NCBI RefSeq assembly: GCF_021869535.1
Contig: NW_026262668.1
Coordinates: forward strand, 72,437,558 to 72,501,557
Direction: 5' to 3'
From: Mytilus californianus
Taxonomy: Eukaryota > Mollusca > Bivalvia > Mytilida > Mytilidae
DNA: 64,000 bases
Shown in pieces: positions 41,706 to 53,931 of this stretch (the stretch's first letter is position 1; every line of letters starts with the position of its first letter). The notes beneath the pieces were generated by a model that saw only the letters and a program-made list of their open reading frames with translations, made no database searches and had not been told where the DNA came from. The translations under genes and the position numbers were made by a program.

Positions 41706-42402
41706 CAGTCAGGGGTGCTGCTTAAACAAGTGATTTCATCATCACTTATTTCAGTGATTTGATAAATTCAGTTATCACCTATTTAAGTGATTTTAGTGTT
41801 TCTTTGATCTTCAAATGCTAATTTCATTGATTTTCCATATTTTCACAATCTTTTCTATAATTTTCCTACATAAATCAATTATCCCTTTTTCTTTGTATAT
41901 TAATTTCACCAGTGCGCTTGGGCAGTAAGTTAGTGCGCTAAAGCTTTTAAAAGTACCCTTGGGAATTTTTCTGTAATCAAAAATTCATTAACTACTCTTA
42001 CTATCAGACAAAGATCAACAATATTAGGTAACCTGATAGGTTTTCTTTAGAGTTAGAATGATCAACTTCAAGGTTATGACCTGATCTACAAACTGTTTCA
42101 GTTTTTGCATATTTTAAAAAAACTGTAAAAGTGTCAGGCTTATCAAGCAAAAGACAATTTCTGCATATACATAGTTGTTTTTTCAATGGAATTGTTGTCT
42201 TTTTACCAATAAAAAAATCAAGCTTGTGGGAAAAATATCAAGAAAATGTTATAAACACTTATTAAAGTGATTACATTTTAACTTCTAAAATTACTTGTTT
42301 CAGTGATTTTAAAAAGTCTGTGTGAAAAATTTTAATATTTCACAGCCAAATCACTCGAGGGAGTGATTCTGAAATCACTTGTTTAAGAAGTACCCCTGAC
42401 TG
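41706..42402 (-). mobile_element. hAT-like TIR element, copy A (697 bp)
   Basis: The ends CAGTCAGGGGTGCTGCTTAA and CTTAAG..GTACCCCTGACTG are inverted repeats. Subterminal AAGTGATT/AATCACTT motifs recur many times, as transposase-binding repeats do. TTGTG flanks both sides (41701-41705, 42403-42407). Copy B lies inverted at 50287-50987. A CAG..GGG terminus is typical of hAT elements, but a 5-bp duplication is short for them. Confidence 0.8.
42004..42186 (-). pseudogene. Coding-like segment inside hAT-like element A
   Basis: Reads KQLCICRNCLLLDKPDTFTV then KYAKTETVCRSGHNLEVDHS. The same peptide appears in element B at about 50500-50660. The CxxC and later Cys/His hint at a zinc-binding fragment, possibly transposase remnant or captured exon. 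Too short and broken for a function. Confidence 0.35.
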
Positions 42403-42951
42403 TTGTGACATCACAATATCCATTGAAAAAGCATAGTACGAAAACATATGATCTGACCATAGATTTTCATCAAGATTTTTGAAAAAATGGGGCGAGTGGG
42501 AGGATTTTATGTTTATGCCCAATTTGTTTCTTTTTATGCCGAAGGGGCATTAAGATTTACCCTTGTCCGCCTGTACGTACGTACGTCCCAAAATTGGTTT
42601 CCATTCTCTAACTTCAGTTTGCCTCAACTAAATATTATGAAACTTATACACAATGCTTATTACCACAAAACACAGATAAAGTTTGAATTTTGGTGGCGTC
42701 ACTTTAACCGTTTTAGAGTTATGCCCTTTATAAATGGAAAAATTGCAAAATGTTTAGTTTCTGTTCTTTAACTTAAGTTTGCCTCAACCAAATGTTATGA
42801 AACTTATACATTGTTATACACAATGCTTATTACCACAAAACACAGATCAAGTTTGAATTTTGGTGGCGTCACTTTAACTGTTCTAGAGTTATGCCCCTTT
42901 ATAAATGGAAAAATTGCAAAATTTTTATTTCCTTCTGAATATCTAGTAATT

Positions 42952-43900
42952 ATACGACCGCAAAAAAATTTTTGGGATCGTATAATCGTCTGCATCGTCG
43001 TCCAAAGACACATTGGTTTCCGGACAATAACTTTAGTTTAAGTGAATGGATCTCTACGAAATTTTGTAAGAAGGTTCAATACCGCAAAAGGAAGGTTGGG
43101 ATTGATTTTGGGGATGATGGTCCCAACCGTTTAGGAATTATGGGCCCAAAAGGGTCCCAAAACAAGCATTTTTCTAGTTTCAGGATAACAACCTTTGTAT
43201 AAGTATTTTGATTGCTCTGAAATTGTACAACAATGTTTAATAGCACAAGTAGAAGGTTGGGATTTATTTTAGGGGTTATGGGGCCAACAGTTTAGGAATT
43301 AAGTGCCAAAAAGGGGCCAAAAACAAGCATTTTTCTAGTTTCCAGACAATAACTTGTGTGTAAGTGTATGGATCTCTCATGACATTGTACCATAAGGTTC
43401 CATATCACAAAAGGAAGGCTAGGATCGAGTTTGGGGTTAATTGCCCAAATATGTAGGAATAAGGGGCCAAAAAAGGGCCAAAAACAAGCATTTTTCTAGT
43501 TTCCAGACAATAGCTTGTGTTTAAGTGTATGGATCTTTCTGAAATTGTACTACAAGGTTCCATACTTCAAAGGAAAGGCTGGGATCGAGTTTTGGGGTTA
43601 TTGCTCCAAGGGGGGTTTCAAAAAGTTGGGGGGGGGGGGGGGGATTTTTTTTTCCAATTTTTTTAGAGAATTCATTTTTTTGAAAAGTTTCAAGAAGAAA
43701 TCTTCAATTGCACAGTATTGCGCAATAGATTTGTAAGATCATTGACCACACTTTTTTTGTGTCAGAAATCTATATTATGTCAACAATTTGATCACAATCC
43801 AAATTCAGACAGTATCAAGCTTGAATATTGTGTCCAAATTTGTACCAACTGTTCAGGGTTGGACCTCTGCGGTCGTATCAGGCTGATCTCAGCGAAGCAT
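42952..43900 (+). mobile_element. Nested 'tatacgaccgc' element 1
   Basis: Left end TTATACGACCGCAAAAAAAT with an inverted GATCGTATAATCG beside it. The core is ~130-160 bp units (AAAAACAAGCATTTTTCTAG, AGTGTATGGATCT, AAGGTTCCATATCAC). A poly-G/poly-T stretch lies at 43631-43660. Right end GGACCTCTGCGGTCGTATCA. Confidence 0.75.
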
Positions 43901-44466
43901 TTTATTTTTAAAATTGGAGTTATCTTCCTTTGTCCATGATTATAGTTGAATCAATCAATGCTTTATACAATGCAATGGGTAATTTTGACTTCCACTGATA
44001 AAACACAGATCAAGTTGAATTTGGATAGTGTCACTTTAACCATTATTGAATTATGCCCCTTTATAAATCAAAAGATTGCAAAATTTTTAGTTTCCATTCT
44101 GTAACTTAAGTTTGCCCCAACCAAACATTATGAAACCTATACACAATATTCATTACCACAAAACTTAAGATCAAGTACAAATTTTTTGTTTCAGTTTTCT
44201 AACTTTAGTTTGTCTCAACCAAATGTTAAGAAAATTATACACAATGCTTATTACTACATAATACAGATTAAGTACGAAATTTGGTGTGAACACTTTTGCC
44301 ATTCTTGAGTTATGTCCCTTTATAAACATAAAAATTGCTGAATTTTTAGTTTCCGTTCACTAACTTTAGTTTGTCTCAACGAAATGTTATAAAACTTATA
44401 CGCAACTGTTCTAGAGTTATGTGTGTTTATATATATAAATTGCAAATAGAAAAATTGCTGAATTTT

Positions 44467-45760
44467 TATACGACTGCAAAAAATTTGTGTGGTCGTATAT
44501 TGGTATGACGTTGGCGTCCGAAGACAAATTGGTTTTAGCACTCTAACTTTAGTTTAAGTGAATGGATCTCTATGAAATTTTACCATAAGGTTCAATAACA
44601 CAAAAGGAAGGTTGGGATTGATTTTGGGGGTTATGGTACCAACAGTTAAGGAATTACGGGCCAAAAAGGGGCCAAAAATAAGCATTTTTGTAACTTCCCG
44701 ACATAACTTGTGTGTTAGTGTATGGATCTCTCTGACATTGTACCACAAGGTTCCATATCACACAGGGAATGCTGGGATTGATTTTGGGGGTAATTGCCTC
44801 AAAATATTAGGAATTAGGGGCCAAAAAAGGGGCAAAAAACAAGCATTTTTCTAGTTTCATGACAATAACTTGTGTGTAAGTGTATGGATCTTTCTGAAAT
44901 TGTACTACAAGGTTCCATATCACAAAGGGAAAGCTGGAATTGAGTTTAGGGGTAATTGCCAAAAACATTTAGGAATAAGGAGCCAAAAAGGGGCCAAAAA
45001 TAATCATTTTTCTAGTTTCCAGACAATAACTTGTGTTCAAGTGTATGGATCTCTCTGAATTTGTACTGCAAGGTACCATACCACAAAGGGAAGGCTGGGA
45101 TTGATTTTGGGGGTAATTGCTTCAAAATTTTAGGAATTAGGGGCCAAAAAAGGGGCAAAAAACAAGCATTTTTCTAGTGTCAGGACAATAACTTGTGTGT
45201 AAGTGTATGGATCTTTATGAAATTGTACTACAAGGTTCCATATCACAAAGGGAAAGCTGGGTTTGAGTTTGGGCGTGATTGCCCTAAACGTTTAAGAATT
45301 TAATTTGGGGCCAAAAAGGGGCCAAAAAACAAGCATTTTTCTAGTTTCCAGACAATAACTTGTGTTCAAGTGTATGGATCTCTCTGAAATTGTACTGCAG
45401 GTACCATACCACAAAGGGAAGGCTGGGATTGAGTTTGGGGGTGATGAATCATAAGGGGGTTCAAAAAATTGGGGGGGAGGGTTGAATTTTTTTTCTTTAA
45501 AATTTTCCATTTTAAATTGGTTATTTCTGATTTATATATAAAAGCAAATAATAATGATATGGTTTGAATAGGTAAATTAAAATTTTTTAAGTTCTTAGAC
45601 CACATTCATTGTGTGTCAGAAACCTGTGCTGTGTCAAATATTTAATCACAATCCAAATTCTGTGCTGTATCAAGCTTGAATGTTGTGTCCATACTTGCCC
45701 CAACTGTTCAGGGTTCGACCTCTGCGGTCGTATCAAGCTGCGCCCAGCGGAGCATTTTAT
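44467..45760 (+). mobile_element. Nested 'tatacgaccgc' element 2
   Basis: Left end TTATACGACTGCAAAAAATT then TGTGTGGTCGTATATTGG. About six ~150-bp core units follow, then GGGGGGAGGG/T-run, and the right end CGACCTCTGCGGTCGTATCA plus GCGCCCAGCGGAGCATTTTA. Same layout as the element at 57693-60040. Confidence 0.78.
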
Positions 45761-45929
45761 TAGTTTCTGTTCTCTACTTAAGTTAGCCTCAACCAAATGT
45801 TATGAGACATACGCACAATGCTTATTACCACAAAACTCAGATCAAGTTCAAATTTGGGTAGCGTCACTTTTACCGTTCTTCAGTTATGTCCCTTTATAAC
45901 TATATGCTATGCAAGCGGGGGCATCATCT

Positions 45930-45971
45930 GTGTCCACATGTGGACACTCATCTGTGTCCACATGTGGACAC
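45930..45971. repeat. Two tandem perfect 18-bp palindromes
   Basis: GTGTCCACATGTGGACAC occurs at 45930-45947 and 45954-45971, separated by TCATCT, just outside the right end of the outer element. Each is a perfect palindrome. Confidence 0.9.
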
Positions 45972-48120
45972 TATCCACATTTATTTAATTTTTATTTCCT
46001 ACGAAACCCTTTTGTCATTGTTTGTGATGTGTTCTTCATACATTCATATGCAAGGGTAATATTTATAAGCTTTTATCTTGTATAATATATTATACTTTAA
46101 ATCTATAATACTAATGATCCAGGGACTATTTATGTTGCTAAAATTATCAGAACCAACAACTGTGTTTATAGGATGATCGGTCATGTCAGGTTTTAGTTCA
46201 CTTGTTTTAAAAGTAACATACCTCTAGTTTCTTAAAACAAATAACTTCTTTAAGTATTATTATTTTAATTACCCCAACTAATTTCAACACCCCCAAACAG
46301 TGAAATTTTGGTTGCGAACAGTAAAATTTTATTACATAATCTGTAAGATGAAACCTTGAATTTTACAGGAAAAATACTCCCACTGCTGAGGAAAAATCTG
46401 TTAAGAAAGTATTAGATTATTATGTAAAGCTTTATTGTAGCATTTTTTCAACAAGCATAGAATTTACAGATGAATGATTGCATCAAAGGCATATATATAC
46501 CTTGCTACTTAAAAGAAGCAAAATGTTCATTTTTTACAATTTTGATAATAATTAGATATAATCATTGATAATCAAAACCTGTACATGTATGTTCAAAATT
46601 TTGGTCAAACTACAAAATCACAGAAGTTCTAATTGATAAATCACTTATTTAAATAATTCCCTTGACTGATATATATAAGGAATCCTACATAATTTTTCAA
46701 ATTCTTAAATAAATATTTCTGATTGGTAACTTCTTCATGTAATTGCCGCTTTAGGAACCTATTTTTAGTAAATAGCAAAAACGTGGCCTGAGAAATGTTC
46801 TCTTTTAGAAAACCTAGTCTTCACCAAATTTATTTCTCAGCTATGGTTTGTAGTGCCCATAAAATGAGGCATATGCATTGGTATGCAACACAAGTATTAT
46901 GAGTACAGAGTGAAATGAAAATTCAAACTGTGTTGAAAATACAACGGTTGAGGCTTTTAAGATTCTTATTCAAGGTGAAAATATAATTATAATGTCAAAT
47001 GAATGTAGAACATGAACTTAACCAAAAAGAAGTTGTTTATTAACTCTATTGAGGGGCTGGGGAAAGAGGGAGTTTACTGTTTGACAACAAAGACAGCCTT
47101 GGGGTTAATCTAAGGGCTTACTTTATTACTATTTGTACGCTGATCGACTTTTTTGTACTCAACATACGGTCATAAATCGCACAAGTTCATGCTTATGTCA
47201 ATTTTTTATTCCAGTCATGTTTTTTGTACTAATGTGTTCCAAGATTCTTGTGCTTTGGATATCATTCACAGTCCAAATTTCCTGACACAAAGTCATTGTA
47301 TAAATAAATAAAGCCACGGTTTTCTAATCACAGAAATGTGTAACATCGCGATTTGCGTTCTTGGACACTGCCTATTACTCGTAACCCGAATATTTCATGC
47401 CCTTCTCGTATTCAATCTCTTTTCTCTGAAGATAATGTTGCCATCATAGAGCAGCAGAATATGTCGACTTAATCATTTTGAAATACGAAATTTGCAATTC
47501 AGGAAGTTTTGCATGAAATGAAATTATCTGTGATTACCGGTAATGGAAATGAACAAAATCCAGAAATCGTAAATTTTTAAAAATAAAAAAAATCGGGGCA
47601 GGAGGATTTCAGAGGGGTGGACAGGGATGAAAATCTATCAATTAATTTTAATTGGCCTAATATATAATTTTAAACAGGTTTGGGAAGATCCCCATATAAA
47701 AATTGGAATTATCCACATTAATTATGGGTATACATTTTGTATTATACACATGTACTCTGAAACAGGTATCAATTTTCAGCTATAAAAGTTTAAACTTAGG
47801 ATTTCAAGATATTTGCTGTAAGGAGGCAAACATTCAGGTAAATGACAACCTTTTTGCCCAATTACACGGTATCGCATCTGTTCCCCCTAACTACCGTACA
47901 TGTGCGTCTAGGATCTGTTCGCCCAGGGTTCATTTGCCCTACTTTTTATATAAAAAAAAATGTATTAATGGTATCAAGGTTTAATAAACTTATTCAGATA
48001 TTTATATATATGGTAAACAGGTAATTATTAAAGAAATATATATTTCTTAAAATTCATGAAAAAAACATGGAAATATTTAAAAATTAAGGGCTTGTTTTGG
48101 AGCATTAATTGGCTTCATTA
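45972..48120. other. Intergenic stretch, no feature recognised
   Basis: AT-rich, with no element ends, tandem array or coding pattern. The 93-codon frame at 47703-47984 has no supporting feature. Confidence 0.45.
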
Positions 48121-48155
48121 TTAGTCCCCTACCAACGAAGTCGAATTAAGGTTTG

Positions 48156-48186
<31 letters not shown>

Positions 48187-49835
48187 GCAAATCAGTTTTC
48201 CACCCTTTTTTTCTTCATCCTTGAGGATATGGTTTGATATTTGGTGTTTTGTTTTATCATGACAAGTTACTGATGATTTTGTGCAGAGTTATGTTCCTTT
48301 GGCTTAGAAAATTCACTCAAATAATCAGTTTTCCACACTTTTTTTTTTTTCGTCATGCGTGAAGATATTGATTTGATTATTGGTATATAGTTTTACCATG
48401 ACAAGTTATTGATCAAGTTCGAATTTTGTTCTGGTCTGATGATTTTGTGTAGAGTTATGGTCCTTGGACTCTGAAAATTCACTTAAATAATCAGTTTTCC
48501 ACACTTTTTTATACCCCACTCAATGAGTTGCGCAGGGTATAATGTTTTTGACCCGTCCGTTTGTCCATCCGTCTGTCCGTCCGTCATTCCGTCTGTCCGT
48601 CAGTCCGTCAGTCCATCAGTCCTGTTTCTTGTCATCGCAACTCCTCTGAAACCACACAACAGAATTTCATGAAACCTTTTCAGATAATAAGGACATACTA
48701 CGTAAATGTGTATATCGACAGGAAATTACGATTAAATTTTTTCAAGGAGTTACGCCCCTTTGAACTTATTTGCCCAATATACTACTGCAACCTTTTGTCA
48801 TCGCAACTCCTCTCAAACCACACAACAGAATTTCATGAAACCTTTTCAGATAATAAGGACATACTACGTAGATGTGCATATCGACAGGAAATTACGATTC
48901 AATTTTTTTTCCAGGAGTTATGCCCCTTTGAACTTATTTGCCCAATATACTACTGCAACCTTTTGTTATCGCAACTCCTCTCAAACCACACAACAGAATT
49001 TCATGAAACCTTTTCAGATAATAAGGACATACTACGTAGATGTGCATATCGACAGGAAATTACAATTCAATTTTTTTTCCAGGAGTTACGCCCCTTTGAA
49101 CTTATTTGCCCAATATACTACTGCAACCTTTTGTCATCGCAACTCCTCTCAAACCACACAACAGAATTTCATGAAACCTTTTCAGATAATAAGGACATAC
49201 TACGTAGATGTGCATATCGACAGGAAATTACGATTCAATTTTTTTTCCAGGAGTTATGCCCCTTTGAACTTATTTGCCCAATATACTACTGCAACCTTTT
49301 GTTATCGCAACTCCTCTCAAACCACACAACAGAATTTCATGAAACCTTTTCAGATAATAAGGACATACTACGTAGATGTGCATATCGACAGGAAATTACA
49401 ATTCAATTTTTTTTCCAGGAGTTACGCCCCTTTGAACTTATTTGCCCTATATACTACTGGAACCTTTTGTCATCGCAACTCCTCTCAAACCACACAACAG
49501 AATTTCATGAAATTGTGTAGATAATAAGGACATACTATGTAGATGTGCATATTGACAGGAAATTATGATTCAATTTTTTTTCCTGATACGATTTTTTTTC
49601 TTACACTTATTTTATTTCTCCATTGACAATGTGGGGAGGTGGGGTATGTGAGCGCGCTCACTAAGGTTCTTTAATTTCATCATGCTTGAAGATATTGACT
49701 TGATATTTGTTATAGTTAACACCATTACAAGTTATAGAACAAGTTAGCATTTTGTTCCAGTACAATGAATTTTTAACTGGTAGGGGATTATGTATATATA
49801 TATTGCCATGCAATGCTCTCGAATGCTTGTTACAT
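48121..49835 (+). mobile_element. Outer 'agtcccctacc' element carrying a nested tandem element
   Basis: Left end TTAGTCCCCTACCAACGAAG, right end GGTAGGGGATTA followed by GCCATGCAATGCTCTCGAAT. The body includes TTCACTTAAATAATCAGTTT immediately before the nested element at 48511. A second outer element of this type spans 57151-60195. Confidence 0.7.
48511..49655 (+). repeat. Nested element with 168-bp tandem units (six), 336-bp higher order
   Basis: Left ATACCCCACTCAATGAGTTG, right GGTGGGGTATGTGAGCGCGC. Units begin at 48631, 48797, 48965, 49133, 49301 and 49469. The last four spacings are exactly 168 bp. GTCATCGCAA and GTTATCGCAA variants, and TTACG/TTACA variants, alternate, giving a 336-bp dimer. 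Because 168 is divisible by 3, two frames stay open for 254 and 319 codons; these are not proteins. Confidence 0.93.
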
Positions 49836-50286
49836 TTGTTTTTCTTTGGATAAAATGTAATGACTTGGTTGTAATTTAGAATGTTGATTACATGTAGGTA
49901 TAATTATGACAGTATGATGTCTTTGATCTCACTGATTGTTGTATTAATTGTCTATGGTCACTCTGGTTGATTAATAATGAAAAAACTTTATGAATTGTAA
50001 GACATGAAAGGAATTTTTTTCTAAATATATATGTCTCAGGTAAATCATGGTGTACAAATGTCGAGTGAAGGGCTGTGTGATTGTGTTTTTTTAGTATTTA
50101 ATTTTTTTTTAATTCAGCCATGCTTGATCATGTTGATCTGTGTGATCACTCAAGATTTTGATATGGTGCAGAATTCTAAGTTGAAGACATATCATGAAAC
50201 TAATTATGTGTTTTTATGACTTTCAGAAACTTTATACACCATTTTAATTATCAACTGCCAACTTTTGACTTGTTTTTTGCCCTTTA

Positions 50287-50987
50287 CAGTCAGGGGTACT
50301 ACTTAAACAAGTGATTTCAGAATCACTTCCTCGAGTATTTTTGGCTGTGAAATATTAAAAATTTTCACACAGACTTTTTAAAATCACTGAAACAAGTAAT
50401 TTTAGAAGTTAAAATGTAATCACTTTAATAAGTGTTTATAACATTTTCTTGATATTTTTCCCACAAGCTTGATTTTTTTATTGGTAATAAGACAACAATT
50501 CCATTGAAAAAACAACTATGTATATGCAGAAATTGTCTTTTGCTTGATAAGCCTGACACTTTTACAGTTTTTTTTTAAATATGCAAAAACTGGAATAGTT
50601 TGTAGATCAGGTCATAACCTTGAAGTAGATCATTCTAACTCTAAAGAAAACCAATCAGGTAACCTAAGAATTGTTGATCTTTGTCTGATAGTAAGAGTAG
50701 TTAATGAATTTTTGATTACAGAAAAATTCCCAAGGGTACTTTTAAAAGCTTTAGCGCACTAACTTACTGCCCAAGCGCACTGGTGAAATTAATATACAAA
50801 GTAAAAGGGATAATTGATTTATGTAGGAAAATTATAGAAAAGATTGTGAAAATATGTAAAATCAATGAAATTAGCATTTGAAGATCAAAGAAAACACTAA
50901 AATCACTTAAATAGGTGATAACTGAATTTATCAAATCACTGAAATAAGTGATGATGAAATCACTTGTTTAAGTAGCACCCCTGACTG
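50287..50987 (+). mobile_element. hAT-like TIR element, copy B (701 bp)
   Basis: Near-full-length copy of 41706-42402 in the opposite orientation, with the same CAGTCAGGGGT/ACCCCTGACTG ends. Flanks are CTTTA and CTTAA, a near but imperfect 5-bp match. Confidence 0.8.
50500..50762 (+). pseudogene. Coding-like segment inside hAT-like element B
   Basis: Same segment as in copy A, with CRSGHNLEVDHSNSKENQSG followed by NLRIVDLCLIVRVVNEFLIT and a stop near 50762. A T-run difference interrupts the frame near 50570. Slightly longer open reading than copy A. Confidence 0.35.
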
Positions 50988-51460
50988 CTTAATTTTAGAA
51001 AATATTGGTCGAGCAGCTACTTTATTTTAGATATACACTTGCATATAGTGCCTTTGTAAATCAAAATTTATAATAAATTACTATTTATGAATAAATGTGA
51101 AAAAAGTAATATATCAATTTTAATCGGTTGATAAAAGTTAGGAAAGGATTTTATCAGTATCTTATGTTTGTGTAATTATAAGATATTGATAAAATTTGGT
51201 ACAAGATGTGTATTCATCATGTTCATGACAAAGTTGATTCTGACACTTTTTGAAATGCTATTATTCAAATTCTTTCCTTAGGCAAATAAGAGGACTGATA
51301 CAATTCAGAATGATAGACAATTTCACTCAAAGGCGGGAGTATTAATTGGAATTAACTCCATTGTAATGCCAATCTTAATTGACCACAATTAATATCTCGT
51401 GTGTTACATAATTAAATACACACTTCATTACTCAACTAACTTAATACACCTGACCTCGAT

Positions 51461-51790
51461 TTTTATGCCCCACCTACGATAGTAGAGGGGCATTATGTTT
51501 TTCGGTCTGAAGATCCAGCATCCATTCATTTGTCCCTCCCTTTGTCCGTCCGTCTGTCCTTCCGTCTGTCTGTCCGTCCGTCCGTCCGTTTGTCTGTCTA
51601 GCTTCAGGTTAAAGTTTTTGGTCAAGGTAGTTTTTGATGAAGTTGAAGTCCAATCAACTTGAAACTTAGTACACATGTTCCCTGTGATATGATCTTTTTA
51701 ATTTTAATGTCAAATTAGAGTTTTGACCCCAATTTCACGGTCCACTGAACATAGAAAATGATAGTGTGAGTGGGGCATCCATGTACTATA
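51461..51790 (-). repeat. ~280 bp interspersed element, copy 4 (opposite orientation)
   Basis: Begins TTTTATGCCCCACCTACGAT and ends with the family's left end in reverse. The internal GTCCGTCCGTCCGTC tract is expanded. The 82-codon minus frame across it is repeat, not gene. Confidence 0.8.
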
Positions 51791-52216
51791 AACACATGCT
51801 TTTTTCTTTTTTCTTTCTTTTTTTTAGGGGCAAGAGAAGGCTTTTGGGCTTATCTCGCCTCTTTTCACACAGGTATAACAATTTGGACTTGGGGCTTATT
51901 TCACCCTTTATTTATAAAAAGTTGAGTTTTAGCTGTTTTCTAATGGTTTCTATGTCCTTTCATTCTTTCTAAGCTACACAGCAAGTTCTTATTGTTTCAA
52001 ATGTCTAACCAGGTGTCAAAACTTCTCTTGATGTAGTTAAATGTATCTAACTGTTGATCTTTGAAGATAAAGTTGCTCAATTGTAGTGTATCGCTTCTTA
52101 CTAGGAGATACAAGTCGTTGTCAGCAATATCATAACTTACATCTCTTGTGGTAAATCTAGGCAGATTTTCTTTACTTTTAACCCTCTGGTATAACTGAAG
52201 GCTTCAATTTGTTCCT

Positions 52217-52518
52217 TTTTATGCCGAAGGGGCATTAAGTTTTACCCTTGTCTGTCTGTACGTCCGTCCGTATGTCCTGAAATTGGTTTCCATTCTCTAA
52301 CTTTAGTTTGCCTCAATAAAATGTTATGAAACTTATACACAATGCTTATTACCACAAAACACAGATCAAGTTTGAATTTGGGCGGTGTCACTTTTACTGT
52401 TCTAGAGTTATGCCACTTTACGAATGAAAAAATTGCTGAATTTTCGTTTCCGCTTCTAACTTAAGTTTGCCTCAACCAAATGTTATGAAACTTATACACA
52501 ATGCTTATTACCACAAAA
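52217..52518 (+). repeat. Left part of a 'tatgccgaaggggcatta' element
   Basis: TTTTTATGCCGAAGGGGCAT, GTACGTCCGTCCG and two core units as at 42.5 kb. It stops abruptly at about 52518, where the coding-like fragment begins. Confidence 0.75.
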
Positions 52519-52883
52519 CTCAAAGTTTCATCAGCAGAGTTTTGGATTGCTGATGGGTTGCTGTCTATAGACGTGACTTGTCTACCTGTTTCATGTTTCC
52601 ATATAGTGGTGATCGGAGGTATTTCAAAGATCTCGTCATTTGGAGGTGGTACGGTTGTTTCCGGCTCCTCAGTGTTTAAAGTCGGGTCTCCTGACTGTTG
52701 TTGCTTATGAGAGAGGAAGGGTTGTCGTTGACGGTTATTCCTATCTTGATGTGCTTTAGATGACCCCTTTTTTGTCACCATTTTTTGTCTTTGGATTTGA
52801 CGCCATTTTATCGTGATAGAGTACTTGCCTACGAGAGAAATGACTGCTGCTATAACATCTGGTAATTGTGTGGAAGTTTCCAT
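52519..52883 (-). pseudogene. N-terminal coding fragment of an unknown protein, probably frameshifted
   Basis: The minus strand reads QQQSGDPTLNTEEPETTVPP then IFEIPPITTIWKHETGRQVT, a polar, Pro/Glu/Lys-rich, non-random composition. A better start is the ATG at 52806 (AAAATGGCG, reading MASNPKTKNGDKK). That frame joins the long frame only if one base is skipped near the A/G run at about 52770, so a frameshift or sequence error is likely. The 3' side ends against a repeat. I do not recognise the protein; the fragment could be a captured exon or an N-terminal exon with its neighbours lost. Confidence 0.35.
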
Positions 52884-53931
52884 CCATACTCATTTCATCA
52901 TTATGTATTCGACATATCGTTAAACTTGGTTGGTATGCCTGACATGTTGATTACTGTGTGTAGTTCAGTATGTCGAACCTGACCTCAATTGTATACCTAT
53001 AATTTCTTTTGATCTACACTACATAAAATTATTCTGTACATTGTGTCTTGAAGATGAATGATTAAGGATTAAAAAGATGCATTTTTTTGCAAAGAAAGAC
53101 AAAAACAGAATATGTTAAAAAAATGCAAGCAGGGTCTATTTTACTTGTAAAGTCAGTGTTATATTCATCTGCTATTATTCAATAATTTAGGTTAATTTAA
53201 GTAACAATTTTAAAAGATTTGCAGCAAACAATAAACAAATATGCATAACTTTAACCTAGGCATTTATTTGTTTATTCCTTATTATATTGCTATTTAACAG
53301 TTTAAAGTATTTGTACATGTATTTGAATACAGTTTTTTTTTTCAATGAAGAATGAACATCAATTGAATAAAAATTAGTTATTTAATTTTTGTTGTTGAAA
53401 AAATGCATTTTCAATACCTAATAACGTCAAACTTCACTAAAAATATACTACACCTTCCTTTGAAGATTTCTATTTTCAATCATGTTAAAATCATTTAATC
53501 AAAAAAAGGATATATCAAAAATCAGTACCTCTTCTAAAAATTGAAATTCAAAGAATTTGTATCAATAATATTGAGAAATTATCCATCTTTGGGCAATTGA
53601 ATGCTTTTATTTTAGTAGTATCATGAAAATGATATGTAACTCTTCATCTTCAGTGTCATATAATTTTTTTCAAAAAGCAATAAGTGATCCCAAGATGAGT
53701 TGGAAAAATTGCTTACCGGTATCAATGTTTAAACAAAAAAATATTCCAAAAAGCAATCATTTACAAGTAAACATGGTAAATTTAGGGAGACAAGCTTGTT
53801 TTATCAACTGAAATTTCTGAATTTAATGCAAGAGTAATTTATCAAGTTTTTTTTGTTCACCACGATACCTGAGAATATGATTTGATATTTTGTACATAAC
53901 TCTTTCAGTCTTTCCATCAGTGATTTTGATT

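Larger units (their letters stand above)
42525..45925. mobile_element. Outer element ('tatgccgaaggggcatta' type) with two nested insertions
   Basis: Left end TTTTTATGCCGAAGGGGCAT, then a CGTACGTACGTACG tract and tandem ~170-190 bp units (TTTGCCTCAACCAAATGTTA, ATGAAACTTATACACAATGC, ATTACCACAAAACACAGATC). Right end GCAAGCGGGGGCATCATCTG. The core is interrupted by inserts at 42952-43900 and 44467-45760. Another left end of this type lies at 52217-52518. Short frames across it come from the repeats. Confidence 0.75.

Noticed and set aside
42487-45899. Many 60-96-codon frames in the 42.5-45.9 kb region
   Set aside because: All fall in tandem units of nested repeat elements and recur as variants of each other.
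48561-49524. Overlapping 319- and 254-codon open frames
   Set aside because: They are the same 168-bp repeat read in two frames; the peptide repeats every 56 codons. Frame openness follows from unit length, not coding constraint.
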